Origin: CAVZTX01 sp963778375
GTDB lineage: Bacteria; Chloroflexota; Ktedonobacteria; Ktedonobacterales; Ktedonobacteraceae
DNA length: 64,000 bases
Direction: 5' to 3'
Assembly: GCA_963778375.1 (NCBI GenBank)
Contig: CAVZTX010000029.1
Coordinates: 1-64,000, forward strand
The notes under the pieces are model-generated. The model saw only the letters and a program-made list of their open reading frames with translations, was not told the DNA's origin and searched no databases. Of the stretch, positions 26,017 to 35,692 are shown piece after piece (within the stretch, counting starts at the first letter, position 1; every line of letters starts with the position of its first letter). The position numbers and the translations under genes were made by a program.

Positions 26017-26100
26017 GTAGGGGCACCCCTTGCGGGTGCCCTTGGCATCACATTTCAAGTGTCCTGACCCTCGCGCTTGCCCTCGGCATCACATTTCAAG
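26017..26100. repeat. GTAGGGGC palindrome and copied end of mltG
   Basis: GTAGGGGCACCCCTTGCGG with GTGCCC lies at 26017-26041. GGCATCACATTTCAAG occurs at 26044 and again at 26085, the second copy covering the mltG stop codon, so the 3' end of mltG has a short direct duplicate behind it. Confidence 0.75.
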
Positions 26101-27259
26101 AACCCAGGTATTGTTGCTGTTCTTGCAGGAACTGCGTATAGTTCTTTGCATACACGACATGACCATCTTTTTTGCCAAGAAAGTACAAATTGCCCGTATT
26201 CTGCGGTGGATTCGCCGCCGCCTGCAAATCGGCAAGACTCGGACTGCAAATAGCAGTCGGAGGCCAATACTGATGCGTATACGTATTCCAGGGACTACTC
26301 GGCGCAATATTGACACCCTTATCGTTCAGATCCTTCCAGAAAATCGTCGTCCCGGGTTGTGAGTCGCGCGCATACTCCACCGACGGATCGGAACCGAGAT
26401 AGCCCGCTGTCTCATTTCCCCGAATATAGATGCGATCCCAATACACACCTGCCACCCCGGCGCGGTCGGCATCAAACACCACCTCGCGCTCAACCAGCGA
26501 ACCGAGAATTGCCATCTGATAGATCGAATAGAGCTGTCGTGAGCACCCCGCCTTCAGTGTCGTCCCAGGAGCGGGTGGCAGATTCTTCTGGGCCATCGTA
26601 TCAAGGTGATACGTCTGCACCATACTCTGGAACTCGCCCAACATCTTATTCACCATGTAGCGGGCATCACCCTTATCAACCGGGGTAAAGTACGTATCGG
26701 GAAAGAGCAACCCCTCCATACTATCGCCTGCTGGAATACATGCCAGAATGGGATAGGTGGCCTTATCAGGGAACTGCTCAGGACGCCTGGTATACTTCAG
26801 GAAATCGGACGCAGTGAAACCGGGAAGTTTTGCAGCAGCAAGCTTTTGCGCAATCTGCTCAAGCCGCAGCCCAGGTGGAACCGCCACAACCAATTGCTTC
26901 ACGAGCGGATTGAGGAGGTTATCGATAATATCGCTGATACTCATACCCGTATTCAAAATAAAGCCGCCTGCCTCCAGCTTCGTGTCCAGACCCTTAATGC
27001 GTGACCATATACGGAAGGCGAGCGCACTATGGATTAACCCATCTTTTTGCAGCTCATTTGCAATATCCTGCGTCGTCTCACCCGCCTTGACCTGGAAGTT
27101 GACCGTCTTGACCCCGCTACCAGAAGCGACCGGCTGGAAGATATCGGTAACGGTGTTCCAAGCGAAGTAGACACCCGCAAATATGAGTAGGCCGAGCAAA
27201 AGCACGGCAATAATAGCGATTCTTGATCCACGTCCTTGTGATCGTGCTTGTGCCCTCAT
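26096..27259 (-). CDS. mltG: Endolytic murein transglycosylase
   Basis: This MltG/YceG homologue cuts nascent glycan strands and sets their length. It has one N-terminal membrane helix (IAIIAVLLLGLLIFAGVYFA, about 14-33) and a LysM-like region (VKAGETTQDIANELQ). The catalytic domain has the Glu in LGSLVEREV (about 255-263) and a family block near the C-terminus, YFLGKKDGHVVYAKNYTQF. The 387 residues are in the usual range. AGAGGGC lies before ATG. It lies 45 bp behind yqgF, a pairing also seen in other phyla. An insertion at RRPEQFPDKATYP may be lineage-specific. Confidence 0.92.
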   Translation of the reverse strand: MRAQARSQGRGSRIAIIAVLLLGLLIFAGVYFAWNTVTDIFQPVASGSGVKTVNFQVKAGETTQDIANELQKDGLIHSALAFRIWSRIKGLDTKLEAGGFILNTGMSISDIIDNLLNPLVKQLVVAVPPGLRLEQIAQKLAAAKLPGFTASDFLKYTRRPEQFPDKATYPILACIPAGDSMEGLLFPDTYFTPVDKGDARYMVNKMLGEFQSMVQTYHLDTMAQKNLPPAPGTTLKAGCSRQLYSIYQMAILGSLVEREVVFDADRAGVAGVYWDRIYIRGNETAGYLGSDPSVEYARDSQPGTTIFWKDLNDKGVNIAPSSPWNTYTHQYWPPTAICSPSLADLQAAANPPQNTGNLYFLGKKDGHVVYAKNYTQFLQEQQQYLGS

Positions 27260-27304
27260 TATGTTCTGCCCTCTTTATTTCTCGCTACTGTCCTTGGAAT
27301 GACA

Positions 27305-27769
27305 TTACCTTGTATCCAGGTATTCCTGTAGGATGACGGCGGCGGCCATAGCATCGATTTCTTGATGCTTGCGGCGCTGCTTTGTCGTGCTGTGTCGGCG
27401 ATTGCCGCGTCGAAAAGGTTTCCCCTGGATATCCTGGTCTTGCTGAGCAAGCAAACGCTCGGCCTCGACAGTAGAGAGGCGCTCGTCCCAGAAGGTGACC
27501 GGAATGGCAATGTGCTCTTTGAGACGCGAAGCCCAGGCCTGGATGCGTTGCCCTTGGGCGTGAATGTGTCCATCCAGGCTAATAGGCAGGCCGATGACAA
27601 GACCTTCTGCATCGGTCTCGCGAATAAGGCGTTCAATTGCTCGCCATGTCTGTGTTTCATCGCGAGAGACGCGTAGCGTTGTATACGGCGAAGCCAAAAT
27701 ACCTGACGAGTCGCTTACTGCTACCCCAATTCTGGCCTCTCCAACATCCAATGCCATCAGCCTTGCCAT
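27305..27769 (-). CDS. yqgF: YqgF/RuvX family nuclease
   Basis: This is a RuvX/YqgF RNase-H-like protein, implicated in 16S rRNA 5' end maturation and earlier proposed as a Holliday-junction resolvase. MARLMALDVGEARIGVAVSD carries the first catalytic Asp, VIGLPISLDGHIH the conserved GLP segment, FWDERLSTVEAE the next acidic motif and HQEIDAMAAAVILQEYLD the last Asp. Start 27769 (GGAGAC seven bases upstream) is chosen over the 27790 alternative; 154 residues. A basic patch, RRGNRRHSTTKQRRK, is longer than usual. It probably forms an operon with mltG. Confidence 0.9.
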   Translation of the reverse strand: MARLMALDVGEARIGVAVSDSSGILASPYTTLRVSRDETQTWRAIERLIRETDAEGLVIGLPISLDGHIHAQGQRIQAWASRLKEHIAIPVTFWDERLSTVEAERLLAQQDQDIQGKPFRRGNRRHSTTKQRRKHQEIDAMAAAVILQEYLDTR

Positions 27770-27855
27770 TATGCTGTCTCCATTTAGCATTTCCTATGCA
27801 TTCTAACGGAGAAGAGGCTATTTTGTCTAGAGTTCACACATCTGGGGGATAGTAT

Positions 27856-30456
27856 TTATCCCTTGGGACAATTTTTCCCCATACAATGATACTGTAAATG
27901 AATAGTAATACGCGTCGTCCAGAACGGAATATTGGAGAAGAAACTGGGGACCAACGTTATGTGTGAGTTGATAATGCCAGGTATCCCGGTCGCATTACTC
28001 TTGAGAAAGCTTTGCGCGTCAGCTACCTTGCGTCCAGCCAGCAGGCTACGCAAGGTATCCAGTTGGCTTCGAGAGGGATTTGGTCCAATCAAGCCACTCG
28101 CTGTGAAAGAGATGGTCAACGATTTCCCATCCTTCGACGGGATAGTCTTAATATTCGTAGGAGTGGGCGAGGACGATGAAATGAGTGCGTAGCCAGGATA
28201 CTTTTTAGAAGCAGCAAGCGCGGCATTCAGTTCTGGAGCTGCTGCTGCTTGCAAATCGGCAGTACGCACCACAAGCACAGTGGCCTGCAACGTTTCGGTA
28301 CCCGTGAAGCTCCCGCTTGCATCTGGGGAAGTGATCGAGAAAGTCTCTCCTGGCACCGGGTTGGCACTGCCGAGTATGTTGGGCGTTGCCGTGCCTGCTT
28401 GATCCTGCCCATGAAGCTGCCCTTTCAGCCAGGTGTTGAATTGCGTCTGCATCTGCTGATGCAACTGTTGTTTCACTGCGTTCATGGAGGTGGTGATGCC
28501 GCTGCCTGTGCTTCCCGCCTTGCCACCAGAAGTAGCGCTCGGATTCGCTACTGTCAAGTTTACACTGGTTGATGGAATAGTATTGGCCTGAGCAATTGCA
28601 TTAATGCTGGCAGAAGGAATGACAATAATCGTACCGGCCGCAACATTGCCAATGGTTCCTGGGTTTTGTGCAGCGATCTGGACAGCAGGCAAAGTACTTG
28701 CTTGTGGAACTACAGCCTCTCCTTGTGTCAGAAACTGCACGCCTGATTTAGTTGCCACTACTGTGTTGATCGGAATGATAAGTGGTTGTGTGCCATTATT
28801 AGTGAAGGCGACATAACCAGTGGCTCCACCCTCCACCTGGGTTGTACCGTTCAAAGGTCCAGCTTTTCCAATAAAGGTGAGTTGATGAGCAGGCACGGTA
28901 TGCAGTGTAGTATTTTGCCGACTCGTGCTGTTTGCGGTTACCCTGACAGGCGTTGTGAAGCTCTGCGATGGAAAAGTGAGCGTAACGTCGGCAGAGGGGA
29001 TCAGAATGAGCAAGATGCCGAGCACCAGCAGGATCGCGATGATAGTGGTGAGAAGAAATGCGATGCCTCGTGGATTACGGCGTTGTGCTACTGGCCTCCT
29101 TGATGTGGGTGGTGGCACCATTCTGGAACGGGTGCTTTTTGGCGGTTGCTTGGCGACGGCAGGAACTGGCCTGACAACAGGGGCACCGGTTGGTGTACGA
29201 GGTTGTGGCGTAATAATTGGTTGAGGAGGACGATGCCCTACCGTGGAGGGAGGGAAGTTCACCACCCGTGCAGGAGGAGCAGGGCGTATGGGTTGCTCAG
29301 GAGGCAGAAGCGCATCTGTATCCTCCTCTTCAATGTCCTCATAAGGAGGTATGGGTATATTACTTGCAAAGTTGTTGCGCGAACGCATACCGTAGGAACG
29401 CGGTGGTTCGACTAGTTCTGGCTCTTCCATCACCGGCTCTGACCAGGAGCGAGGAGAGGAAGCATACGGGTCAACGATATCTCCTTCGTCGCCCAAATCC
29501 TCAATTTCACCATCAACAATGATGGAAGTAGGTACGTCGCCGATATCAGGCGCATCCGTATCCAGTTCGTCCATAGAGATCGAGCCATGCTGTTCCGGCA
29601 AGGAGCTGGGCTGGAAATCTTCGCGGTATGCAAAGGGGTCATTCAGGTCATGCGGAATTGAGGACTCAATAAATCGGTCCTCTACATCGGGTGTAGAGGT
29701 GTGATTTATCGCGCCCTCTTGAGGTACCGGATGCTCAGGTTCTGTGCTCGCGCCCTCCACATCGTTTCTCTGAGCTGCTTGACGGCGGATATTCTGCGCC
29801 TGGTTGAAATCTTCGATCAGCAGGTCGGGTTCTTCATCTTCAAATGGCGGTGAAAGTGGATGAATGGAGGGAGCTGTGTCAATTCGGTACTCATAATCCT
29901 GACCATACGGATGAGCATTCGTCCCGAAAGTCGACGAACCCGCTTCTGATGAAATCTCATCCGCGCGGAATGTTTTATTACCCGTCTCTTTGTAGGTTTG
30001 CGGTGGCTGAGGTGACAGTTGCGTCACCGATGGCTCATCAGAAGGAACGAAGTGTAGAGGAGCAGCTCCGCGCCGGGTGGTGGTAGGCCGATTTTCTGGT
30101 GCCCCCCTGCTGAATGCACCACGCTGGCGCGGGGAGGTTTTCCCTCCACCTATATTGCGACCTGGACGGCTGGGAGGACGAGACTTATTCGTGGAGGGAG
30201 ATTCAAGTGAATCCGCTACCCTGAAACCTGCTGCTTTGGCGACCGCCCGAATCTGACGGTCAGAACTGTTAATGATAACATCTTTGCCCAATTCCCGGGT
30301 GCGAGAGTGCAGCAGTCGCCAGCCAACATGGCTGCGCAGTTGTGTTTGCGGTGGGATGACCAAAATAATGCGCCGGGCGGCTGTACGTTCCAACCGCTCG
30401 CGTACATTCGTGAGTTCTTCTTCTGGACTGATATAAATGATCTGCTCGTCGGCCAT
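27856..30456 (-). CDS. Baseplate-J-like single-pass membrane protein
   Basis: The 866-residue product has four parts. An N-terminal globular domain (about 1-85, IIYISPEEELTNVRERLE to VAKAAGFRVAD) resembles a cytoplasmic domain seen in membrane proteins of Chloroflexota and candidate phyla. A long acidic Pro/Ser-rich linker runs to about 470. One membrane helix follows (AFLLTTIIAILLVLGILLIL). The outer domain contains a baseplate-J/gp47-like beta-rich section (TQVEGGATGYVAFTNNGTQP, ASTLPAVQIAAQNPGTIGN). It lies directly behind the FtsA-like gene. A phage origin is unlikely, since no other phage gene is near. A cell-envelope scaffold is an inference. The peptide EGAINHTSTP comes from a dispersed repeat. 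Confidence 0.7.
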   Translation of the reverse strand: MADEQIIYISPEEELTNVRERLERTAARRIILVIPPQTQLRSHVGWRLLHSRTRELGKDVIINSSDRQIRAVAKAAGFRVADSLESPSTNKSRPPSRPGRNIGGGKTSPRQRGAFSRGAPENRPTTTRRGAAPLHFVPSDEPSVTQLSPQPPQTYKETGNKTFRADEISSEAGSSTFGTNAHPYGQDYEYRIDTAPSIHPLSPPFEDEEPDLLIEDFNQAQNIRRQAAQRNDVEGASTEPEHPVPQEGAINHTSTPDVEDRFIESSIPHDLNDPFAYREDFQPSSLPEQHGSISMDELDTDAPDIGDVPTSIIVDGEIEDLGDEGDIVDPYASSPRSWSEPVMEEPELVEPPRSYGMRSRNNFASNIPIPPYEDIEEEDTDALLPPEQPIRPAPPARVVNFPPSTVGHRPPQPIITPQPRTPTGAPVVRPVPAVAKQPPKSTRSRMVPPPTSRRPVAQRRNPRGIAFLLTTIIAILLVLGILLILIPSADVTLTFPSQSFTTPVRVTANSTSRQNTTLHTVPAHQLTFIGKAGPLNGTTQVEGGATGYVAFTNNGTQPLIIPINTVVATKSGVQFLTQGEAVVPQASTLPAVQIAAQNPGTIGNVAAGTIIVIPSASINAIAQANTIPSTSVNLTVANPSATSGGKAGSTGSGITTSMNAVKQQLHQQMQTQFNTWLKGQLHGQDQAGTATPNILGSANPVPGETFSITSPDASGSFTGTETLQATVLVVRTADLQAAAAPELNAALAASKKYPGYALISSSSPTPTNIKTIPSKDGKSLTISFTASGLIGPNPSRSQLDTLRSLLAGRKVADAQSFLKSNATGIPGIINSHITLVPSFFSNIPFWTTRITIHLQYHCMGKNCPKG
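29691..29720 (-). repeat. In-frame GATTTATCGCGCC repeat in the baseplate-J-like gene
   Basis: TGTAGAGGTGTGATTTATCG with CGCCCTC matches the intergenic repeat at 11895-11922. It lies in the disordered linker and is read as EGAINHTST. Confidence 0.7.
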
Positions 30457-30558
30457 AGCCCTTTACCCCTTGACTCTCTGGCAGGGCATCCTATCCGGCT
30501 CCCCTTGGAGATACCCTGCTCTTACACGTGCACGGCGTCTCTTTCCGTGCAGGACCTA

Positions 30559-31896
30559 TCAGATATGCATGGCATGGATCACGCGGTAGAGTGCTCGTTC
30601 CAAAACGTTGTTCTCGTTTTGTAGTTCGATAGCCTGATATGCCAGGGCCATGGGAGTGATGTCTTGAGCATTTTTCAGCAGGTGGTCAGGGTCGGAAATG
30701 CTCGTTACCATACCTGGCTGTATCGTTTCGATAATGGGTTGGCGAGAAAATGGCAGCCGTTCCGTCCACGGAAACGCTTCAAGTTTGTAACGTAAATCTG
30801 GTAAGGCCGAACCTCCTCCCACCATGTAAATCGCCGGCGGGAGCAGTTCGTTCTTGGCTAATTCCTCGATCAGCAGCTCCACACTGTCCATCCAGGTCTG
30901 GCTCTCGGAAGCCAGGATGGTTTGAATCTCATCCCGTTCGGCCCCTTTGATCGCGCCAGTGCCATAACCCACTTTGAGTTTCTCGGCCTCTTTGAGTGAA
31001 ACACCCTTACTCGCCGCGATACGACGGGTAAAGGTACGACCACCCAGAGCAAACATGCGCGTTTCCTCAATTCCACCCTGACGAACCAGCGCAATATCGG
31101 TGGTACCGCCACCGATATCAATGAAAATGGCTCCACTATCAGAGCCTGCATTGGTGCTTAGGCAACGTGCTAGAGCGTACGGTTCAGCAACAATCGTGAC
31201 CAATGTCAGATCCAAGCCCTGCGCTACCGTCTCCAGTGCGCCCAGTTGCATAAGTGGTGCGAAGGCGCTAAAAAGCGTAAGTGTAAAGTGCCGCCCGCGA
31301 AAGCCGATGGGATTGGTGACTAACTGCCCATCGATGCGAACTGAGATGACTGCCGCATTGGTCAGGCGTACTTCAATATTGCCATAACCGGTTTCGGCCG
31401 CAATGCGATCTTTGGCACTCTTCAGCAGTTTTGATTGCGCGTTGGAGATCATGCTCTCCAATTCTTCTGGTGTAATGGATTTGGTAGGCGACTGCCGCTG
31501 TTTCGTGACTGTGACAGAACTGCCCTTGACCAGCTCTCCCGCGATACCAATCACTGCCTGGGGTGCAATAACGCCGCCAGCCGAATGCTCAGCTCGAATA
31601 AGCGCCTCGTTGCAGTTGGCAATGACGCCAGGGATGTCGGTAACTATACCGTCAGACATGTGGCTATAGCTTTGCTGGTGGCGTCCAACCCCCAGCACAG
31701 TTCCCACGTCGTCCTGCACCTCAATGATTATTGCCTTCGCATAAGCGGTACCAATGTCGAGCGCTGTGAAAAGTTGGCGCTGGTTTTCCCCAGCAGCTAA
31801 TTGCTCATCTTGAGCTGAATCCTGGCCATAGTAGTAGCCGTTCTCATCCTGTCGTCTCAGTACCAATTCGCGCAGACGTCGAAAAGGATTCTTCAT
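30559..31896 (-). CDS. FtsA/PilM-like actin-fold ATPase
   Basis: This 445-residue protein has the actin-like ATPase signatures: phosphate-1 LFTALDIGTAYAKAIIIE (about 42-59), phosphate-2 GAIFIDIGGGTTDIALV (about 243-259) and the adenosine motif IYMVGGGSALPDL. A SHS2-like 1C region lies between. FtsA tethers FtsZ rings, and PilM works in type IV pili; both have this fold. The end ERALYRVIHAMHI is weakly amphipathic, unlike the strong FtsA membrane helix. Its neighbour encodes the anchored baseplate-J-like protein, a possible membrane partner. ftsZ is not in the window. Confidence 0.8.
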   Translation of the reverse strand: MKNPFRRLRELVLRRQDENGYYYGQDSAQDEQLAAGENQRQLFTALDIGTAYAKAIIIEVQDDVGTVLGVGRHQQSYSHMSDGIVTDIPGVIANCNEALIRAEHSAGGVIAPQAVIGIAGELVKGSSVTVTKQRQSPTKSITPEELESMISNAQSKLLKSAKDRIAAETGYGNIEVRLTNAAVISVRIDGQLVTNPIGFRGRHFTLTLFSAFAPLMQLGALETVAQGLDLTLVTIVAEPYALARCLSTNAGSDSGAIFIDIGGGTTDIALVRQGGIEETRMFALGGRTFTRRIAASKGVSLKEAEKLKVGYGTGAIKGAERDEIQTILASESQTWMDSVELLIEELAKNELLPPAIYMVGGGSALPDLRYKLEAFPWTERLPFSRQPIIETIQPGMVTSISDPDHLLKNAQDITPMALAYQAIELQNENNVLERALYRVIHAMHI

Positions 31897-32118
31897 TCCA
31901 TAAATTTCCTAGACGGTCTTAACGATTAACCCACAAGGGGTAGTGAACCTCCCAGGCCCACCGACCATACATTCCTTCAACTCTTTCTACTTTAGAGAAC
32001 GCACTGCTTGCTCAATTGATCATGGACAGCTACAAGAGTCGCGCTCATCCCACCATAACTTATGTATATTCAACTTACTTTATAGCATAACATGGCTGTA
32101 ATCGCAAGCAGAGAGCGA

Positions 32119-34758
32119 TTATAGCTGTTCTCTCACCAATTTCGCCACCATATCAAGGGCAGCGCCGAGTTCGGCTTTGTTCTTGCCACCCCCCTGGGCT
32201 GACTCGGGTCGACCGCCACCCTTGCCGCCCAATTTCTGGCCTACCGCGCTGGCAATTTTTCCTGCATGCAGGCCACGTTTGGTCAACTCGGGACTGACAC
32301 TGACCTGGAGACCTATGCGATCGTTGTAGTTGCCGGCAAGTACAACCACTCCAGGGCGTTTCAGTTTGCTCAGTACCATGTCGCCCATCTCACGCAGCAC
32401 CTTCTCATCTGGCACGTCCACCAGGGATGCTACAACGGGGACGCTGGATACGTCTTGCGCATGTTCCGCAAGCATTTCAGTCTGGCGCTGCGCGGCATCA
32501 CGCTGGAAATGGGTGATCTGGCGACGGGCGGTGGCAAGCTCTTGCAGAAGTTGGTCGACACGTGCCTCGAGCATCTCTGGCTGCGTCTGTAGTTTGGCGC
32601 TCAGTGTGTCTATTGTGTTGCTGCGATGGCGCAGGTAGGCCTCGGCTGCTCGCCCCGTCAGTGCTTCAATGCGGCGAATACCCGCAGCGATGCTGGTCTC
32701 CTGAATCGTGATATACAGGCCGATCTGGCCCGTTGCGAAACAGTGCGTACCGCCGCATAGTTCGATGCTGCTTCCCATCGAGACCACTCGTACTTCCTCG
32801 TCATACTTTTCGCCAAAGAGTGCCATTGCACCTGTCTGTAAGGCATCCTTCAGCGGCATGATGTTGGTATGCACAGGCAGGTCTGCCCGTATCCAGCGAT
32901 TGATTTGCTCGTCGACCTGCGCTAACTCCGAAGGAGTTAGTGGGCGTAGGCTGGCAAAGTCGAAGCGCAGACGCTCAGGCTCAACCAGTGAGCCGCGCTG
33001 TTCGACCGATGGGCCAAGTATGTCGCGTAGCGCTTTATGCAGTAGGTGTGTGGCGCTGTGGTTGCGTATGGTATCTTCACGCCGCTGAGCGATGACGTCG
33101 GCTTGCACCGTATCACCTACACGCATGTAGCCTTCGGTAATGCGTCCGTAGTGGACAATCAATCCCTTGATCGGACGGCGCGTATCTTGCACCTGGAAGA
33201 CGCCCATTGGGCCGGTAATGTCACCGCGATCGCCTATTTGCCCGCCACTTTCTGCATAGAACGGCGTTGAGTCCATGATAAGCAGGGCATCCTGTGGAGC
33301 GCTGATGGTATCGGTGATTGCTCCACCTACAACAATGCCAACCACGTTGCTACTGCCGTTAATGCCCTGGTAGCCTGTGAACTCGGTCGGCCCAACTTGC
33401 TTGAGCAATTCTGTGAGCGGCTCGATCTCCTGACCCTGAGCGAAGGCCACCGAGGCTCTACTGCGCTCTTGCTGGCGCTGCATGGCTTGCTCGAAGCCGG
33501 AGACATCTATGCTGAAGCCATGCTCGGCTGCGACCTCTTGCGTCAGTTCCAGAGGGAAACCGTGTGTGTCATACAGCTTAAAGGCTTCATCGCCTGGAAT
33601 GGAGGTGCGATGCTGTTGTTTCAACTCTTCGAGCAGGTTGTTGAGTAAGGCCATTCCAGCGTTGAGCGTCTGGCTGAACTTTTGCTCTTCGTGACTGAGA
33701 ATGCCAACGATACGGTCGCGCTGCAGACCTAATTCGATGTAGTGCCCCTTCATAAGATTGATGACTGTGTCGGCGGCTTCCGCTAAAAATGGCTTATCCA
33801 GACCGAGCAGTTTGCCATGACGCACAGCACGGCGCAGGATGCGGCGGAAAATGTAGCCGCGTCCCTCGTTGCTGGGGAGCACTCCATCGGCGGCCAGGAA
33901 GACCAGTGCACGGCTGTGATCAGCGATCACCCTTAGTGACGTGTCGGCTTTCGGATCTGCTCCATACGTTGTGTTGGCGATGGCGGCAAAGTGATCGATG
34001 ATGGAGCGGAAGCCATCGGTATCGAAGACCGACTCTTTACCTTGCAGCACCATCGAGAGGCGCTCGAGGCCCATGCCGGTGTCGATGTTCTTTTTCGGCA
34101 GCGGTGTGCGAGTGCCATCCAGGTCCTGGTAGAACTGCATGAAGACCAGGTTCCAGATTTCCAGGAATCGTTCGCATTCACAGCCAGGTTTGCAGTCGGC
34201 TCTGCCGCAGCCGTGCTCAATGCCGCGATCATAGTAGATCTCAGAGTCGGGTCCACACGGGCCGGATGTGCCAGGAGGTCCCCACCAGTTATCTTCCAGA
34301 CGTACAATCGCCTCATCGGGAAAACCGGCAATCTCGCTCCACAATTGAGGAGCTTCATCATCCTCTGGATGCACCGTTGGATACAGCCGGTCGGCAGGCA
34401 ATTTGACGACTTGTGTCAGAAACTCCCAGGCAAATGTGATCGCATCGCGCTTAAAGTAATCGCCTACCGAGAAGTTGCCCAGCATCTCAAAGAAGGTCAA
34501 CGTGCGTTCGTTACCTACCTTATCAATGTCGGTTGTGCGGAAGCATTTTTGTGCGGATGTGAGTCGTAGTGCTGGAGGAGTCTCACGTCCCAAAAAGTAA
34601 GGTATCATCTGCTGCATGCCAGCAGTTGTGAGCAGTACCGTGGGATCATTCCTCGGCACCAATGACGAGCTGGGCACTCTTAAATGGCCTTTACTGGCAA
34701 AGAAATCCAGGAAACGCTCGCGTATTTCAGTACTTGTAAGTTTCATTGTAGTGGACAC
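32119..34758 (-). CDS. alaS: Alanyl-tRNA synthetase
   Basis: The product charges tRNA-Ala. The class II catalytic core begins TEIRERFLDFFASKGHLRVP with FRTTDIDKVGNERTLTFFEM. The editing domain has HSATHLLHKALRDI and CGGTHC (zinc and hydrolysis). The C-terminal DHHA1-like part has GGGRPESAQGGG. A GTG at 34758 preceded by GGAGGAGG fits better than ATG at 34746 or 34785, giving 879 residues, the normal size. It leads a minus-strand row that ends in yqgF and mltG, an order close to the Firmicutes alaS-yqgF-mltG group, with two extra genes between. Confidence 0.95.
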   Translation of the reverse strand: MSTTMKLTSTEIRERFLDFFASKGHLRVPSSSLVPRNDPTVLLTTAGMQQMIPYFLGRETPPALRLTSAQKCFRTTDIDKVGNERTLTFFEMLGNFSVGDYFKRDAITFAWEFLTQVVKLPADRLYPTVHPEDDEAPQLWSEIAGFPDEAIVRLEDNWWGPPGTSGPCGPDSEIYYDRGIEHGCGRADCKPGCECERFLEIWNLVFMQFYQDLDGTRTPLPKKNIDTGMGLERLSMVLQGKESVFDTDGFRSIIDHFAAIANTTYGADPKADTSLRVIADHSRALVFLAADGVLPSNEGRGYIFRRILRRAVRHGKLLGLDKPFLAEAADTVINLMKGHYIELGLQRDRIVGILSHEEQKFSQTLNAGMALLNNLLEELKQQHRTSIPGDEAFKLYDTHGFPLELTQEVAAEHGFSIDVSGFEQAMQRQQERSRASVAFAQGQEIEPLTELLKQVGPTEFTGYQGINGSSNVVGIVVGGAITDTISAPQDALLIMDSTPFYAESGGQIGDRGDITGPMGVFQVQDTRRPIKGLIVHYGRITEGYMRVGDTVQADVIAQRREDTIRNHSATHLLHKALRDILGPSVEQRGSLVEPERLRFDFASLRPLTPSELAQVDEQINRWIRADLPVHTNIMPLKDALQTGAMALFGEKYDEEVRVVSMGSSIELCGGTHCFATGQIGLYITIQETSIAAGIRRIEALTGRAAEAYLRHRSNTIDTLSAKLQTQPEMLEARVDQLLQELATARRQITHFQRDAAQRQTEMLAEHAQDVSSVPVVASLVDVPDEKVLREMGDMVLSKLKRPGVVVLAGNYNDRIGLQVSVSPELTKRGLHAGKIASAVGQKLGGKGGGRPESAQGGGKNKAELGAALDMVAKLVREQL

Positions 34759-34995
34759 GATGCCCTCCTCCAAATTTCGAGTCACTGGTTATTGCATATA
34801 AGAGACGATCAATCGACTCCTACACTGTATTCTACAGTATGATGAAGGGTGTAATGATACGATCTATGCCTGTTGGACGTTATATGATTATGTTCGAGGC
34901 GCGCTTCATTGCATCCCACGCGACACCGCATGTTTACACGCAGGGCTATTATATCAAAGGAGAGAGAGTACCGCAATGGCAAGAGGACAGATCGT

Positions 34996-35505
34996 ATGCC
35001 AGTTGTAATCAAGGTTCCTCGCCGGACTCTGCTGGTGCTATGTGGACCTGCTGGCTCTGGCAAAAGCACCTTTGCCGCTCAAGGCTTTGGGGCAACCACC
35101 ATTGTCTCATCTGACCATTGCCGTGCAATGATCTGCGATGATGAAGCCAATCAGCAGGTGAACCGTGACACATTTGATCTCTTCTACTATATCATCTCTA
35201 AGCGCCTGTTCCTGGGCCGCTTTACTGTTGCGGATAGCACTGCTCTACATGCAGAGGCGCGTCGTCAGCTAAGGGAGCTGTCGCGCAGATTTGGTTACCT
35301 GGGTTGTTTGCTCATCTTCAGTACCTCTGAGGCAACGTGTCTGGCACGTGATCAGGTACGAGAACGCAAAGTTGGCTCGCAGGTGATTGCTTATCACATG
35401 GGCTTATTACGGCAAGCATTACTTGATGCACCATCCGAAGGATGGGAGCAGGTGCATGTGTTGGGAGAGGATGATATGGATGCCACGATTGAAGTCGAAC
35501 TGTAA
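34996..35505 (+). CDS. P-loop kinase-like protein (polynucleotide kinase type)
   Basis: This 169-residue protein starts MPVVIKVPRRTLLVLCGPAG with Walker A GPAGSGKSTFA. It continues with DHCRAMICDD and DSTALHAEARRQL, as in the zeta-toxin/T4 Pnk-like kinases and the kinase domain of bacterial Pnkp. It has no phosphatase or ligase domain. The start is set by AGAGGA seven bases upstream; the longer frame to 34909 has no such site. The substrate (RNA/DNA 5'-OH or a small molecule) cannot be decided. It is divergent from alaS. Confidence 0.75.
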   Translation: MPVVIKVPRRTLLVLCGPAGSGKSTFAAQGFGATTIVSSDHCRAMICDDEANQQVNRDTFDLFYYIISKRLFLGRFTVADSTALHAEARRQLRELSRRFGYLGCLLIFSTSEATCLARDQVRERKVGSQVIAYHMGLLRQALLDAPSEGWEQVHVLGEDDMDATIEVEL

Positions 35506-35570
35506 CATGCTCACTTAGCCATTCTGTATGCATCAAAAGCTGCTCCATTTGCGTTTATCCTAATCAGGGG

Positions 35571-35675
35571 TATGTGTAGGGCTGCGTTGTGTTTTTTCTG
35601 CTAGAACATACTAATGGGTGTGTAGGTGCGATGCGTATACTGTATGTGTAGGGTTGCCTTGTGTTTTTTCGCTAG
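35571..35675 (+). repeat. 34-bp direct repeat upstream of yggT
   Basis: TATGTGTAGGGCTGCGTTG with TGTTTTTTCTGCTAG (35571-35604) is repeated with few changes at 35643-35675. Both lie in the leader of the YggT-like gene. A GTAGGTGCGATGCG segment lies between. Confidence 0.7.
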
Positions 35676-35692
35676 AGGGTAAATAAAGCGCT

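Noticed and set aside
27856..30456. Prophage or contractile injection system because of the baseplate-J-like domain
   Set aside because: No tail, sheath, tube or capsid gene is near; the protein has a membrane helix and sits among housekeeping genes.
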